A DNA stretch of 64,000 nt from JASGCK01 sp031538565 (GCA_031538565.1 JAVKLS010000032.1:13132-77131); one strand, 5' to 3'. Positions 48,137-58,102 are shown, numbered from the stretch's first letter. Numbers and translations are program-made. Notes: a model not told the origin generated them from the letters alone.

Positions 48137-51100
48137 TTATTTTTTAAGCTCACTCACTTTGGGTTCTTTCCACGTGCCTTCGACTTTGAACGCTTTGGGA
48201 ATGAGCATTGCCTCTAGCGTTTGAAACAGTGTAAACTGCGTTACAAAAAGCATCGCACCAGCCACAGGGTTGACCAGTCCCACTAGCAAAGAACCTGTTG
48301 CAGCATTGAGGTGCGGATCAATATGCGCCGTTATATTTTGAGTTTGTTTAGCAAGGTCCACGCTGCCACCCACGTCCACCGATGCCAACACACTCTTTAA
48401 CTGCAAGTTGTCAGTAGTCAGCAGACCATTGCGAATGCGTGCGTCGCCCGTTACGCCATCAAATACCAAACCGCCAGCAGCTAGGTTTTGGTAATCGCGT
48501 CGCAAAAGACGTGGCAACTCTTGCCAACTCAACGCGGTGAGCACACGCCCTGCAACGCCTGGATTGATTTTTAAAATTTGCCCCGTACCCAAATGCAGTT
48601 TGAGCTCTCCATTCAGTGTAGTCAGGCTGGGCGCCATCGGCGAGCCCGTCCACGCCAGTGTGCCTTGCACATCGCCTGCACCGCCTTTGAGCAAATCTAC
48701 TTGCCCAAAGCGAGTAAGCAGATTGCCAAAATCATGCGCAGCGAGTTTAAATTTCAAAGCCACGCGCCGCGCATCCGCCGCTTTAGAACTGGGCGCTAGC
48801 CACGCGCCACTGGCTTGCACATCGAAGCTGGGGTTGCTCAAACTTAACTGCTTGAGTTGCCACTCCCGTCCCACGTTCACCGCTTTAACCTCCACACGTC
48901 CGAGCTGTTGTCCCATTGCCTGCACATCGTCCAGCACGATGTCAAGTGCAGGCAAGCGGACGGGCGGGGTGGCGGGTATTTGCTGCGCGTTTAACTGAGC
49001 GCCCTCGGTTGTTGTTGCGTCAATTGGACTAGGCACGAGCAGCTTTTTAAACCGTGCATAGATTTGTCCCGCAGGGTCGTTTTCAGGCATTCGGTACTCA
49101 AGCGTGCCACTAAATTGATTCGCCTCTGCAAGGGCCTGCCATGTGTTGCCTAATTTGTTTGCCTTCACCGCAATGCGCTCGAAGTTTCGATTAGCCACGC
49201 GCAACGCCCCAATATCAACCGTGATGAATGTTGGCAAATAAGCTGCCGCCACGTCCAGTGGTCGATCTTGAGTTGCAGTTGCAGTTGCAGTTGCAGTTGC
49301 AGTTGCGTTTGCGTTTGCGTTTGCGTTTGCGTTTGCGTTTGTAGTTTCGTCCGAGCGGGGCAGGCTCGCCACAAAATGTTGCCACGCATCCATATTGAGC
49401 GCATCCAAACGCAGATGCGCACTCACACCCGAAGCAGGCAAGCTGCGTGAGCTGCCCGCACCCAACGCCACATTGCCACGCAGCACTTTAGTCGTACCGC
49501 TTGCTGCGCTGGTGTCGCGAATCAGCTCTGCTGCCAACACATCCGTCCACGTAAGCGCGATGCGGTCTTGTGCAAAAGACGTTTGGTTATACGCAAGGCG
49601 TAGCGGCCACGCGCTAGCTGCTGACTTGACAAGCGGCGCGGGTAAATCTAGCTGCAAACCAACCAGTGACGATTCAAACGTTGCCGCCACCGCAGACTCT
49701 AAATCAACAGAAAACTGAAATGGGAAACTGCCTTGAATCTCTGGCAGCGCCACGCGGCGCCATGCGGCAATGGCCTCTGCCGTCACTCGCCCCGTGCCTA
49801 TCACGCGCCTGCTATCACCCGCCACTTGCACCGCGCCGCCCAAGAGCTCGCCGCGCAGATTGTGCAGTTGAAAACTGGGCTTACTCGCCGTATCAAAACT
49901 CACAAGGCCATTTAGATGCGTGAGCAGCGGTGCTTCTGCGCTTTGCTGAAAATTGTTATCAAACAGATGTGCCGAACCCGCCACCGTGGTTTGTGCAATG
50001 GCATGGACGGGTATCTTGAGGTTTAGCTTGAGATCCAAGTCACCCGTGCCCTGGCTGCTTGCCAGCTTATTTTTTGACAGCGCTTTGAGCCAACTGGTGT
50101 TGTTGATAAATGCAAACCAGCGCGAGAGGCTGCCCTTGGTCTGCGCGTTGATATCAAGCACCATCTTTCGCAGATCGGCAATCTGCACCGTGCCCGTGGT
50201 TGGCAAATCGGCAATGCTGGTTTTGACATCCCTCAAATGCAAAGTGGCGCCATTTAAATCAAAGCGCGCGCTAGATTGATCGAGCGCGGGAAAGCTGGGA
50301 AATTGAAAGCGCCCATCGACCAGACTGCCCTGCACGCGAAGCTCGCCCGAATCGGCGTCTAAAAAGGGAAAGTTTTTCATCTCCCCTTGCCAAGAAAAGC
50401 GGGTGTTTTGCAGCACGCCTTTTTGCACCATCGTCTGCAAGGCTTGACGGACGGCAGGCTGCTGGGTTTGCGGTAAAAACTGAGGCAATGCACCTAGGTT
50501 CAATTTTTCGATACTGCCTTTGACGCTCATTACTCCATTTGCCATTTTTTCGGAGGAGTTGCGCCACAGCACATCGATATCGCCCACCAAATCGGGCGTT
50601 GCAAGTCTGGCTTCGATTCGCGCTTGGGCTGCGGGTGCAGATACATCGGCTAGATGCAATGCCAAGCGCTCAAATTGCCCATCTAGGGCTTTGAGTTGCG
50701 TCGCATCAAGCGGCAAGCCCTGACCCAGAGTCGCAGCAAAATTTGCCAGTCCTGTTAATTGTACAGATTCACCCGCTATGTTTAGCGCCCGCGCGGGCAA
50801 TGTCAATTCGGCAGATAGTTGCTGGGCAAAAGCAGGGATGTTGTTTATTTTGGCGTTCGCGCTGCCCGTCCATACTTGCCATCGACTAGGGTCGGCTTCT
50901 AATACGGGCTGGGTAAATTTTCCTGTCACCTGCAGCGACGCACCCAATGCGGCAGGCGGCGTCAGTGCGAGGTCGATGTCGTGGCTGCGCAGCCCATTTT
51001 TAAGCGTGAACGTGATGTTGCTAAACGTCGCTTCAGGCAACGGACTAGACGTGCCGCCAATCAAATTTGGCAACGCATCTCGCCAACGCAGCGTAGCGCC

Positions 51101-51571
51101 TTGCACCGAAATTTCGGCTTGCGACAGCAACCACTGTAATACTGGACTGGGCTTGGTTGATGGTTGTCTTGCGACAGGAAAACCCGCCACGGTGATGACA
51201 CCCGCCGCATCACGCACAACGCCAATTTCGGGCGCGTCAATACTGAGTTTTTCAAGACGTAAACGCGCTATCGACCAAGGCGCAAAACGCACTTGAGCCC
51301 CGCTAATTTGAAAATCGGTTTGCCCGTTCGCGTCCACTACGCGCAGCCCTTTAACCTCAAAAGACGGCAGCAAGCCCGATGCCTTGGCGGTGATGCTGGT
51401 AATTTCGACTTTTCGCCCAAGCTCGGCGCTTAAAAAGGACTCTATGCGGAGGCGATAGCTGTCTAAGTGCGGAATCACCCAGCCGTATAAAAATACCGCG
51501 GCCATACCAGTCAAAAAAACGCCTGCGGCCAGCAAGCCCAGTAATCCTTTGACGAAATGCTGCAGTCTCAT
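48137..51571 (-). CDS. yhdP: YhdP family AsmA-like envelope protein
   Basis: Large inner-membrane-anchored periplasmic protein of 1144 residues (AsmA/TamB-like superfamily). Relatives bridge the periplasm and are implicated in phospholipid transport to the outer membrane. One N-terminal membrane helix (GLLGLLAAGVFLTGMAAVFL) is followed by FLSAELGRKVEITSI and by long beta-rich repeats. The C-terminal region includes LGTGQILKINPGVAGRVLTA and LLVGLVNPVAGAMLFVTQF, typical of the family. Residues about 744-767 form a simple Asn-Ala / Thr-Ala dipeptide array encoded by DNA hexamer repeats, probably in a surface loop. It starts 3 bases after serC. Confidence 0.93.
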   Translation of the reverse strand: MRLQHFVKGLLGLLAAGVFLTGMAAVFLYGWVIPHLDSYRLRIESFLSAELGRKVEITSITAKASGLLPSFEVKGLRVVDANGQTDFQISGAQVRFAPWSIARLRLEKLSIDAPEIGVVRDAAGVITVAGFPVARQPSTKPSPVLQWLLSQAEISVQGATLRWRDALPNLIGGTSSPLPEATFSNITFTLKNGLRSHDIDLALTPPAALGASLQVTGKFTQPVLEADPSRWQVWTGSANAKINNIPAFAQQLSAELTLPARALNIAGESVQLTGLANFAATLGQGLPLDATQLKALDGQFERLALHLADVSAPAAQARIEARLATPDLVGDIDVLWRNSSEKMANGVMSVKGSIEKLNLGALPQFLPQTQQPAVRQALQTMVQKGVLQNTRFSWQGEMKNFPFLDADSGELRVQGSLVDGRFQFPSFPALDQSSARFDLNGATLHLRDVKTSIADLPTTGTVQIADLRKMVLDINAQTKGSLSRWFAFINNTSWLKALSKNKLASSQGTGDLDLKLNLKIPVHAIAQTTVAGSAHLFDNNFQQSAEAPLLTHLNGLVSFDTASKPSFQLHNLRGELLGGAVQVAGDSRRVIGTGRVTAEAIAAWRRVALPEIQGSFPFQFSVDLESAVAATFESSLVGLQLDLPAPLVKSAASAWPLRLAYNQTSFAQDRIALTWTDVLAAELIRDTSAASGTTKVLRGNVALGAGSSRSLPASGVSAHLRLDALNMDAWQHFVASLPRSDETTNANANANANANATATATATATATQDRPLDVAAAYLPTFITVDIGALRVANRNFERIAVKANKLGNTWQALAEANQFSGTLEYRMPENDPAGQIYARFKKLLVPSPIDATTTEGAQLNAQQIPATPPVRLPALDIVLDDVQAMGQQLGRVEVKAVNVGREWQLKQLSLSNPSFDVQASGAWLAPSSKAADARRVALKFKLAAHDFGNLLTRFGQVDLLKGGAGDVQGTLAWTGSPMAPSLTTLNGELKLHLGTGQILKINPGVAGRVLTALSWQELPRLLRRDYQNLAAGGLVFDGVTGDARIRNGLLTTDNLQLKSVLASVDVGGSVDLAKQTQNITAHIDPHLNAATGSLLVGLVNPVAGAMLFVTQFTLFQTLEAMLIPKAFKVEGTWKEPKVSELKK
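49272..49341. repeat. Two abutting hexanucleotide tandem arrays inside yhdP
   Basis: On the plus strand GTTGCA is repeated nearly six times (49272-49306), immediately followed by GTTTGC repeated five and a half times (49307-49341). On the coding strand they encode (Asn-Ala)5 then (Thr-Ala)6. The unit length is a multiple of three, so gain or loss of units keeps frame and changes the protein by two residues each time. Confidence 0.95.
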
Positions 51572-51574
51572 CGT

Positions 51575-52708
51575 TTAATGTGACCGCTCAAACGCCTTCA
51601 TATAAGCCACTAAAGCTTCTACGCCCGCCAGCGGCATGGCGTTGTAAATGGAGGCTCGCATTCCGCCTACCACGCGGTGACCTTTGAGTTGCTTAAGCCC
51701 CGCTTCGTCCGCACCTTTTAAAAACGCCGCGTTGAGCGATTCGTCTTGCAGAAAAAATGGCACATTCATCAGCGATCGATTGGCCTTAGCTACGCGGTTG
51801 GCATAAAAATCGGTGCTGTCTAAATAGTCGTAGAGCAATGCCGCTTTGCTGCGATTCATCCGCTCCATTGCCACCAATCCGCCCTGCGCCTTAATCCACT
51901 TAAACACCAAACCCGCCACGTAAATGCCGTAGGTGGGCGGCGTGTTGTACATGGAGTCAGATTGGATAAGCGTTTGATAGTTGAATACGGAAGGACACAT
52001 GGGATGCGCGCGCGGCTCGCCGCTGTCCGTGACGAGCAAATCTTCGCGCACGATCGCAATCGTCAGTCCTGCAGGTCCGATATTTTTTTGCGCACCACCA
52101 TAAATAAGCCCATACTTAGACACATCCACGGGACGCGACAAAATGTGCGACGACATATCCGCCACGACAGGCATGGCTGCAAACGCCGCGCCGTGCGTTG
52201 TTGCAAGGTCTGGCGTGTCGTGATACTCCACACCGTTAATGGTTTCATTGGTGCACAAATGCAAATAAGCAGCGCTCTTGCTGAGCTTCCACGACTCAAT
52301 AGCAGGCACTTGCGTAAAGCCCGTATCCACAGCGCTTGCCACGATATTCATGCGCCCGTAGCGCTGCGCTTCTTGATACGATTTTTCTGACCACACGCCC
52401 GTAATCACAATATCGGCTTCGTTTTGCACGCCCGTTTTGCCGCGCATGAAGTTCAGTGGCACGATGGCATTTTCACCCAAGCCGCCGCCTTGCAAAAATA
52501 CGATTTTGTGGCTGCTGGGTACAGCAAGCAATTCACGCAAATCGGCCAACGCCTCGGCGTGAATGCCCATAAAGTCGCTGCCACGGTGACTCATCTCCAT
52601 CACGCTCATGCCCGTGCCGTGCCAGTCGAGCATCTCGGTTGCCGCCTGCGCCAAAACTGACTCGGGTAAGGTCGCAGGCCCTGCAGAAAAATTAAAAACG
52701 CGGCTCAT
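51575..52708 (-). CDS. serC: Phosphoserine aminotransferase SerC
   Basis: PLP enzyme that makes 3-phosphoserine (serine synthesis) and 4-phosphohydroxythreonine (pyridoxal phosphate synthesis). The 377 residues start VFNFSAGPATLPESVL. GMSVMEMSHRGSDF and VFLQGGGLGENAIVPLN hold phosphate and PLP contacts. The Schiff-base lysine is in YGLIYGGAQKNIGPAGLTI. The C-terminal GHRVVGGMRASIYNAMPL is conserved. It overlaps the upstream aminotransferase by 4 bases and yhdP follows 3 bases later. Confidence 0.97.
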   Translation of the reverse strand: MSRVFNFSAGPATLPESVLAQAATEMLDWHGTGMSVMEMSHRGSDFMGIHAEALADLRELLAVPSSHKIVFLQGGGLGENAIVPLNFMRGKTGVQNEADIVITGVWSEKSYQEAQRYGRMNIVASAVDTGFTQVPAIESWKLSKSAAYLHLCTNETINGVEYHDTPDLATTHGAAFAAMPVVADMSSHILSRPVDVSKYGLIYGGAQKNIGPAGLTIAIVREDLLVTDSGEPRAHPMCPSVFNYQTLIQSDSMYNTPPTYGIYVAGLVFKWIKAQGGLVAMERMNRSKAALLYDYLDSTDFYANRVAKANRSLMNVPFFLQDESLNAAFLKGADEAGLKQLKGHRVVGGMRASIYNAMPLAGVEALVAYMKAFERSH

Positions 52709-53889
52709 TTTTCATCGGAAATACATTTGGCAAGCGTCGCAATGCCTTTGCTGATTTGCTCCGCACTCGCAGTCACAAAAGATAAACGCAGCTTATTGCC
52801 CTCCACTTCACTTTCGTTGGCATAAAACGCCGCGCCAGGAACAAAAGCAATGCCTTGCTCTATCGCCTTGTGCAGCAAGGCTTGTGCATCAATATGCTTG
52901 GGCAGCGTCAACCACAAAAACATACCGCCGACGGGTTTATTCCATGTCACAGTTTTGGGCATTTCTTGCTCAAGCGCAGCCAGCATGGCCGTCATTTGCG
53001 ACTTATAAAGCGCGCGAATGTTGGGCTTATGTTTAGGAATGAAGTCACTATGCAAGAGCTCATAAAGCACGCGTTGGTTCAAACTAGGCGTATGCAAATC
53101 CGCAGCTTGCTTAGCTTGCAGCATTTTGGGAAAGATCGCAGACGGCAACACCATAAAGCCAAGGCGCAAGCCAGGCGCAAGAATTTTTGAAAACGAACCC
53201 AGGTAAATCGCGCCTTCGGGATTGCGCGAGGTCAAAGTTGCTGGCGGCTCGCCGTCAAACCACAGATCGCCGTAAGGGTTATCCTCCACAAGGCACAGCC
53301 CATAGGCTTTGGCAAGCTCCGTCAAACGGACGCGGCGACTCTCAGGCAGAGTGCGTCCCGTGGGATTTTGGAAGTTGGGCAGCAAATACAAAAAGCGCGG
53401 CATCTGGTCAGCAGGCGTGTTTTTGAGTTTTTCCGCCAGCGCATCCACATCCAGCCCATCGTCGTCACACGCAACGCTGATCATTCGAGGCTCCATAGAC
53501 GTAAAGGCTTGCAGCGCGCCTAAGTAGGTGGGAGACTCTACCCAAATGACGCTGTCCTTATCAATCAAAATTTTGGCAATTAAATCTAAACCTTGCTGTG
53601 ACCCCGTGGTGATCAGCACTTGTTCGGGCAACACGGGCCAAGGCAGCATCTTGGCAACGGCTTCGCGCAGTGGGCTATAGCCTTCAGACGCGGCGTATTG
53701 CAAGGCGGCGCGCCCGTCTTGCGTCAAAATTTTGTTGACAGCAGCACCAACTTCACTAATTGGAAAAGTTTTAGGCGACGGCAAGCCTCCCGCGAAACTG
53801 ATGATGCCAGGGCGTTCGGTTACCTTCAAAATTTCGCGAATAAACGAAGGATTCATGCGTTCGGCACGCGCAGCCATTGTCCAGTTCAT
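52705..53889 (-). CDS. Class I/II PLP-dependent aminotransferase
   Basis: Fold type I aminotransferase of 394 residues, of the group that includes 2-aminoadipate and aromatic aminotransferases (without the GntR domain of MocR regulators). The N-terminal SFIREILKVTERPGIISFAGGLPSP is typical, with ITTGSQQGLDLIAKIL for the phosphate cup. YLLPNFQNPTGRTLPESRR is the conserved NPTG region. The PLP lysine is in YLGSFSKILAPGLRLGF, and the substrate-binding Arg in NKLRLSFV. The substrate cannot be fixed. It overlaps serC and the EamA gene by 4 bases each. Confidence 0.92.
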   Translation of the reverse strand: MNWTMAARAERMNPSFIREILKVTERPGIISFAGGLPSPKTFPISEVGAAVNKILTQDGRAALQYAASEGYSPLREAVAKMLPWPVLPEQVLITTGSQQGLDLIAKILIDKDSVIWVESPTYLGALQAFTSMEPRMISVACDDDGLDVDALAEKLKNTPADQMPRFLYLLPNFQNPTGRTLPESRRVRLTELAKAYGLCLVEDNPYGDLWFDGEPPATLTSRNPEGAIYLGSFSKILAPGLRLGFMVLPSAIFPKMLQAKQAADLHTPSLNQRVLYELLHSDFIPKHKPNIRALYKSQMTAMLAALEQEMPKTVTWNKPVGGMFLWLTLPKHIDAQALLHKAIEQGIAFVPGAAFYANESEVEGNKLRLSFVTASAEQISKGIATLAKCISDEK

Positions 53890-54779
53890 ACAGCACTCCT
53901 AACAGGCATTTTTTTACCAATAAAAACAATTGCGCTGATCGCCAGCGCAAACACGAGGGTGTTCAAGTCTAAACGCTCGCCCAAAATAGGGACGGCAAAG
54001 GCAATACTAAGGAGTGGCTGCAAGAGCTGAATTTGACTGATGCGCACCGTGCCACCCAACGCCAATGCACGATACCACGCAAAAAATCCTAGCCACATTG
54101 AAAACACCGAGATATAGATAAAGCCAAACCATGCAGACGAAGCAATCGCCCCAGTCGGCAGCAAATACAGGCTCACCGGCACAGTAATGGGTAGCGAAAT
54201 AATCAACGCCCAACAAATAACTTGCTGCCCACCCAGCCGCGTGCTGACGACCGCACCAAAGCTATAACCAATTGCTGCACATAGCACAGCAAGAATCAGT
54301 AATCCATCAGCAGGGTGAAATAAAAAAACAGAGTTTTGACTATGAATCAATGCGTAAATAACAACCAATGCGCTGCCCAGAATGGCACACAACCAAAAAC
54401 CAATTGAAGGACGAAGGCGTGCCATGCGTGCGCCTAGCGCAGCTGTTACAAGCGGCAAAAAACCAATGAGCACAGCCGCGTGGATGGACTCGACATAACG
54501 CAGCGCCCATGCAGTCAGCAGTGGAAATCCAAATACAACGCCCGCCGCCGTAATCACCAGCGCAAGCCAATCGCCTTGCTTGGGTCTGTTTGATGCTTTG
54601 AGCTGGGAGGTTGCAGCAAGGTACGCCAGACTGAGAAGACCTGCAACAGCTGCACGCCCGAAGGCGCTAAACCAAGGAGAGAGTTGAGGCGCAAGGTCGG
54701 TGCCTACGGCTAGCCGCGTCATGGGAAAAGTCACTCCAAAAATGACGACCCCAAGAAAGCCTAGCAGATAAGCCTTCAT
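53886..54779 (-). CDS. EamA/DMT-superfamily transporter
   Basis: Inner-membrane permease of 297 residues with ten predicted hydrophobic helices in two homologous EamA halves. It starts MKAYLLGFLGVVIFGVTFPMTRLAV, and the second half contains YISVFSMWLGFFAWYRALALGGTVRI and LQPLLSIAFAVPILGERLDL, both typical. Substrates of this family are amino acids and other metabolites, usually exported. Its overlap with an aminotransferase gene hints at amino-acid efflux, which is only an inference. It lies 9 bases after secF. Confidence 0.9.
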   Translation of the reverse strand: MKAYLLGFLGVVIFGVTFPMTRLAVGTDLAPQLSPWFSAFGRAAVAGLLSLAYLAATSQLKASNRPKQGDWLALVITAAGVVFGFPLLTAWALRYVESIHAAVLIGFLPLVTAALGARMARLRPSIGFWLCAILGSALVVIYALIHSQNSVFLFHPADGLLILAVLCAAIGYSFGAVVSTRLGGQQVICWALIISLPITVPVSLYLLPTGAIASSAWFGFIYISVFSMWLGFFAWYRALALGGTVRISQIQLLQPLLSIAFAVPILGERLDLNTLVFALAISAIVFIGKKMPVRSAV

Positions 54780-54788
54780 GCAAGCCAG

Positions 54789-55745
54789 TTAAACAGTCGC
54801 ACCCGAATTGGGATCTCTGGGGTCGTACTCTTCTTTTTTCGACACTGGTTTAACCAAATCTTCGCGCTTAATGCCGAGCCACATGGCAATGGCGGCCGCC
54901 ACAAACACCGAGGAGTAAATGCCAAAGCAAATTCCGATGGTGAGCGCCAGAGCAAAGTAATGCAGCGTTGCACCGCCAAAAATCAACATCGATAAAACCA
55001 TCAACTGTGTAGAGCCGTGCGTAATGATGGTGCGGCTAATGGTGGACGTAATCGCGTTGTTGATGATTTCCTGCGTCTGCATCTTGCGATAGCGCTTAAA
55101 GTTCTCGCGAATACGGTCAAAAATAACGACCGACTCATTGACCGAGTAACCCAATATCGCCAATACAGCTGCCAGCACGGTGAGAGAAAACTCCCACTGG
55201 AAAAAGGCAAAAAACCCTAGGATGATGATGACGTCATGCAAGTTGGCAATGATGGCGGCCACGGCAAACTTCCACTCAAAACGCATCGCCAAATAAATCA
55301 TGATGCCCAGCACCACAAATGCCAGTGCTTTCAATCCGTCATGCGTCAATTCTTCGCCTACTTGCGGCCCCACAAACTCGGTGCGCCGCAGCGTGACATC
55401 GGGCGTATCGACCTTAAGTGCCGCCAGCACACGCTCCGACTGCTGCGCCGAGCCCACGCCCTTTTGCACGGGCAGGCGAATCATGACGTCGCGTGAAGTA
55501 CCAAAGTTTTGCACTTGGATATCGGTGTATCCCAAACTTGCTACTTTGTCGCGCACTTTGCCAAGGTCTGCCGCTTGGCTATAGCTGACCTCCATGACCG
55601 TGCCGCCCGTAAACTCCACCGATAAATGCAACCCGTTGTAAAACAAGAAAAAAACAGCCGCTGCAAAGGTTAAAAACGAAATGACATTAAAGATCAGCGC
55701 ATGGCGCATGAACGGAATGTCTTTGTGAATTTTGAAAAACTCCAT
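54789..55745 (-). CDS. secF: Protein translocase subunit SecF
   Basis: RND-family subunit that, with SecD and YajC, uses proton motive force to pull exported proteins through SecYEG. The 318 residues have six membrane segments. The first periplasmic domain has LHLSVEFTGGTVMEVSYS. The second membrane cluster has ANLHDVIIILGFFAFFQWEF and YSVNESVVIFDRIRENFKRY, then a NNAITSTISRTIITHGSTQL stretch. It follows secD by 24 bases. Confidence 0.97.
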   Translation of the reverse strand: MEFFKIHKDIPFMRHALIFNVISFLTFAAAVFFLFYNGLHLSVEFTGGTVMEVSYSQAADLGKVRDKVASLGYTDIQVQNFGTSRDVMIRLPVQKGVGSAQQSERVLAALKVDTPDVTLRRTEFVGPQVGEELTHDGLKALAFVVLGIMIYLAMRFEWKFAVAAIIANLHDVIIILGFFAFFQWEFSLTVLAAVLAILGYSVNESVVIFDRIRENFKRYRKMQTQEIINNAITSTISRTIITHGSTQLMVLSMLIFGGATLHYFALALTIGICFGIYSSVFVAAAIAMWLGIKREDLVKPVSKKEEYDPRDPNSGATV

Positions 55746-55769
55746 GATGTGTCGTCCTGATTTTTTGCG

Positions 55770-57626
55770 TTAAGTTGTAGGCTTCCACACCGTACCGATT
55801 GACACCGATTGCAATTTTTTGCGACCGCCGTACCACAAATTTACCAAGCCACGCGAAAACAGCACGGCTGAGAACATACTGGTCAAAATCCCGAGGCAAT
55901 GCACTACGGCAAAGCCACGCACGGGCCCAGAGCCAAAAGCAAGCAGCGCAAGACCAGCAATTAAGGTGGTGACGTTGGAGTCCAAAATAGTTGCCCAGGC
56001 ACGCTCGTAACCTGTGTGGATGGCGGCTTGCGCCGAAGCGCCCGCACGCAACTCTTCGCGCACCCGCTCATTAATCAGCACGTTGGAGTCAATCGCCATA
56101 CCCAGCGCCAGCGCCATTGCCGCGACACCTGGCAAAGTCAGCGTTGCTTGCAGCATAGACAGCACCGCGAGCAAAAGCAGCAAATTAACTGCCAGCGCGA
56201 TACTGGAGACCAGACCAAACACCATGTAGTAAATGCACATAAACATCATGATGACAACAAAGCCCCAAGTCACGGAGTTAAAGCCTTTGTCGATATTGTC
56301 CTTGCCAAGGCTAGGACCAATCGTGCGCTCTTCAATAATTTCCATCGGCGCCGCCAGAGAACCAGCACGCAGCAAAAGCGCGAGGTCGTTGGCTTCTTGG
56401 ATATTCATCGCGCCAGAAATTTGAAAGCGATTTCCAAGTTCGGCCTGAATCACGGGCGCAGTGAGCACTTCACCTTTGCCTTTTTCAAACAGCACAATGG
56501 CCATGCGTTTTTTGAGGTTTTCGCGGCTCACGTCACGCATGATGCGTCCGCCCTTGGCGTCCACCGTCAAATCCACTTTGGGCTGCTGGCTTTGCTGATC
56601 CAAACCTGTTTGCGCGTCGTTTAAGTTTTCGCCCGTAATGATGACTTGCTTTTTCAAAATAACGGCGCGCCCATTGCGCTCGAGTAGTCGCTCCGAACCA
56701 AATGGCACGGGCGCTTGCCCTTGCTCGGCTAGGCGACCTTCCATGCTCTCGTCAACCAAGCGCATCTCAAGTGTGGCTGTGCGCCCCAAAATATCTTTTG
56801 CCTTGGCGGTGTCTTGCACGCCAGGCAGTTGCACCACGATGCGGTCTGTACCTTGCTGCGCGATCACAGGCTCGGACACGCCCAGCTCGTTAATGCGGTT
56901 ATGCAAGGTGGTAATGTTTTGCAGCAGTGCTTGGCTTTGCAATTTGATTGCCGCAGCCGGACGCGGCGTGAGCGTGAGTTTGAAGTCAGCTCCATCGGGC
57001 GTCACGACTGCTTCGTACTCTTGGAATTGCTCTTGCACCACATCTTTCGCAGCGTTCAAAATTGCCATGTCGCGGAACTTCATCTCCACGGTGTTGCCCA
57101 CGCGGCTAATGCCGCCGTGACGGACATTTTTATCGCGCAGCACACCGCGTAAATCGTTAACGGTGGCGTCTGCTTTTTTAGCAATCACGTCTTTCATATC
57201 CACTTGCAACATGAAGTACACGCCACCGCGCAAATCCAGCCCCAAATACATGGGATTCGCGTGCAAAGCCATCAGCCACTTGGGCGTACGCGGAACCAAG
57301 TTCAATGCCACGATGTAGCTGGCGTCATTGCCATCTGGAATTAGTGCTTTTTGCAGCGCGTCCTTGGCCTTGAGCTGCTTATCGGTGTCGTTAAATCTCG
57401 CTTTAATCGACGTTCCCTCCAAGGCGATGGCATCAGCCTGCACGCCTGCGTCTTTGAGCACTTGTTCCACCTTGCCCAAAAGCGCGGTGTCAATTTTGCT
57501 GGAGGAGCGCAAAGACGAAATTTGCACGGCGGGCGCTTCACCATACAAATTGGGGAGCGCGTAGAGGATGGAGATGATGAGCACCGCGCCAATGGCGAGG
57601 TACTTCCAAAGAGGGAATCGATTCAT
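55770..57626 (-). CDS. secD: Protein translocase subunit SecD
   Basis: Large RND-type subunit (618 residues) of the SecDF-YajC complex. An N-terminal helix (LAIGAVLIISILYALPNLYG) is followed by a long periplasmic region with LGLDLRGGVYFMLQVDMKD, RIVVQLPGVQDTAKAKDILG and FQISGAMNIQEANDLALLLR. The membrane domain contains GMAIDSNVLINERVREELR, with the conserved Asp needed for proton flow, and ERAWATILDSNVTTLIAG. It lies 3 bases after yajC. Order and sizes are standard. Confidence 0.97.
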   Translation of the reverse strand: MNRFPLWKYLAIGAVLIISILYALPNLYGEAPAVQISSLRSSSKIDTALLGKVEQVLKDAGVQADAIALEGTSIKARFNDTDKQLKAKDALQKALIPDGNDASYIVALNLVPRTPKWLMALHANPMYLGLDLRGGVYFMLQVDMKDVIAKKADATVNDLRGVLRDKNVRHGGISRVGNTVEMKFRDMAILNAAKDVVQEQFQEYEAVVTPDGADFKLTLTPRPAAAIKLQSQALLQNITTLHNRINELGVSEPVIAQQGTDRIVVQLPGVQDTAKAKDILGRTATLEMRLVDESMEGRLAEQGQAPVPFGSERLLERNGRAVILKKQVIITGENLNDAQTGLDQQSQQPKVDLTVDAKGGRIMRDVSRENLKKRMAIVLFEKGKGEVLTAPVIQAELGNRFQISGAMNIQEANDLALLLRAGSLAAPMEIIEERTIGPSLGKDNIDKGFNSVTWGFVVIMMFMCIYYMVFGLVSSIALAVNLLLLLAVLSMLQATLTLPGVAAMALALGMAIDSNVLINERVREELRAGASAQAAIHTGYERAWATILDSNVTTLIAGLALLAFGSGPVRGFAVVHCLGILTSMFSAVLFSRGLVNLWYGGRKKLQSVSIGTVWKPTT

Positions 57627-57629
57627 TAT

Positions 57630-57965
57630 TTATCCGCGGGTGCCTTTGGGTAGAATTTGCGTGATAGCAAAGCGTTGGATTTGGATTTCGACGCCAGGCG
57701 CGACTTCCAACGTGACGATGGAGTCGCCCAGCTTAGAAATCGTACCGATAAAGCCGCCAGCAGTTGCGACCTCGTCACCTTTCGCTAGCGCATCGAGCAT
57801 GGCTTTGGTTTCTTTTTGACGCTTCATTTGCGGGCGAATCATTACAAAATACAGCACAATGAACATCAACACCAAGGGCAGCATTCCTTGTAACGAGCCC
57901 ATCAAGCCCGCGCCCTCGGCGGCAGCGGCAGGAGCGGTTTGGGCAAAGGCGGAAGAAATAAACAT
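57630..57965 (-). CDS. yajC: Preprotein translocase accessory protein YajC
   Basis: Small single-span membrane protein bound to SecDF. The start at 57965 has a GGAG Shine-Dalgarno sequence and gives 111 residues beginning MFISSAFAQTAPAAA, as in relatives. An upstream ATG at 58007 is less likely. The membrane helix LPLVLMFIVLYFVMIRPQMKR and the following GDEVATAGGFIGTISKLGD are diagnostic. It is the first gene of yajC-secD-secF. Confidence 0.95.
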   Translation of the reverse strand: MFISSAFAQTAPAAAAEGAGLMGSLQGMLPLVLMFIVLYFVMIRPQMKRQKETKAMLDALAKGDEVATAGGFIGTISKLGDSIVTLEVAPGVEIQIQRFAITQILPKGTRG

Positions 57966-58102
57966 GACGACTCCAAAAAAAAGAACCAATAAAAAACAAC
58001 CTCGCATTTTAGGGGCTATGAGATATGAAACTCAATCGCACTTTATTCACGCTGTATTGACTAGCAGCCGCTGTGACTGCGCCATTAGCCACCACAGCAG
58101 CG

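Noticed and set aside
48117..48142. Possible plus-strand terminator (AACCC...GGGTT followed by T run)
   Set aside because: The stem is only about five base pairs with a long loop and it overlaps the yhdP end on the other strand; too weak to call.
49272..49341. Possible CRISPR-like array
   Set aside because: The units are contiguous 6-mers without spacers and keep the yhdP reading frame.
49268..49450. Plus-strand frame rich in Ser-Cys and Cys-Val repeats
   Set aside because: Antisense reading of the hexamer arrays in yhdP; not a cysteine-rich peptide gene.
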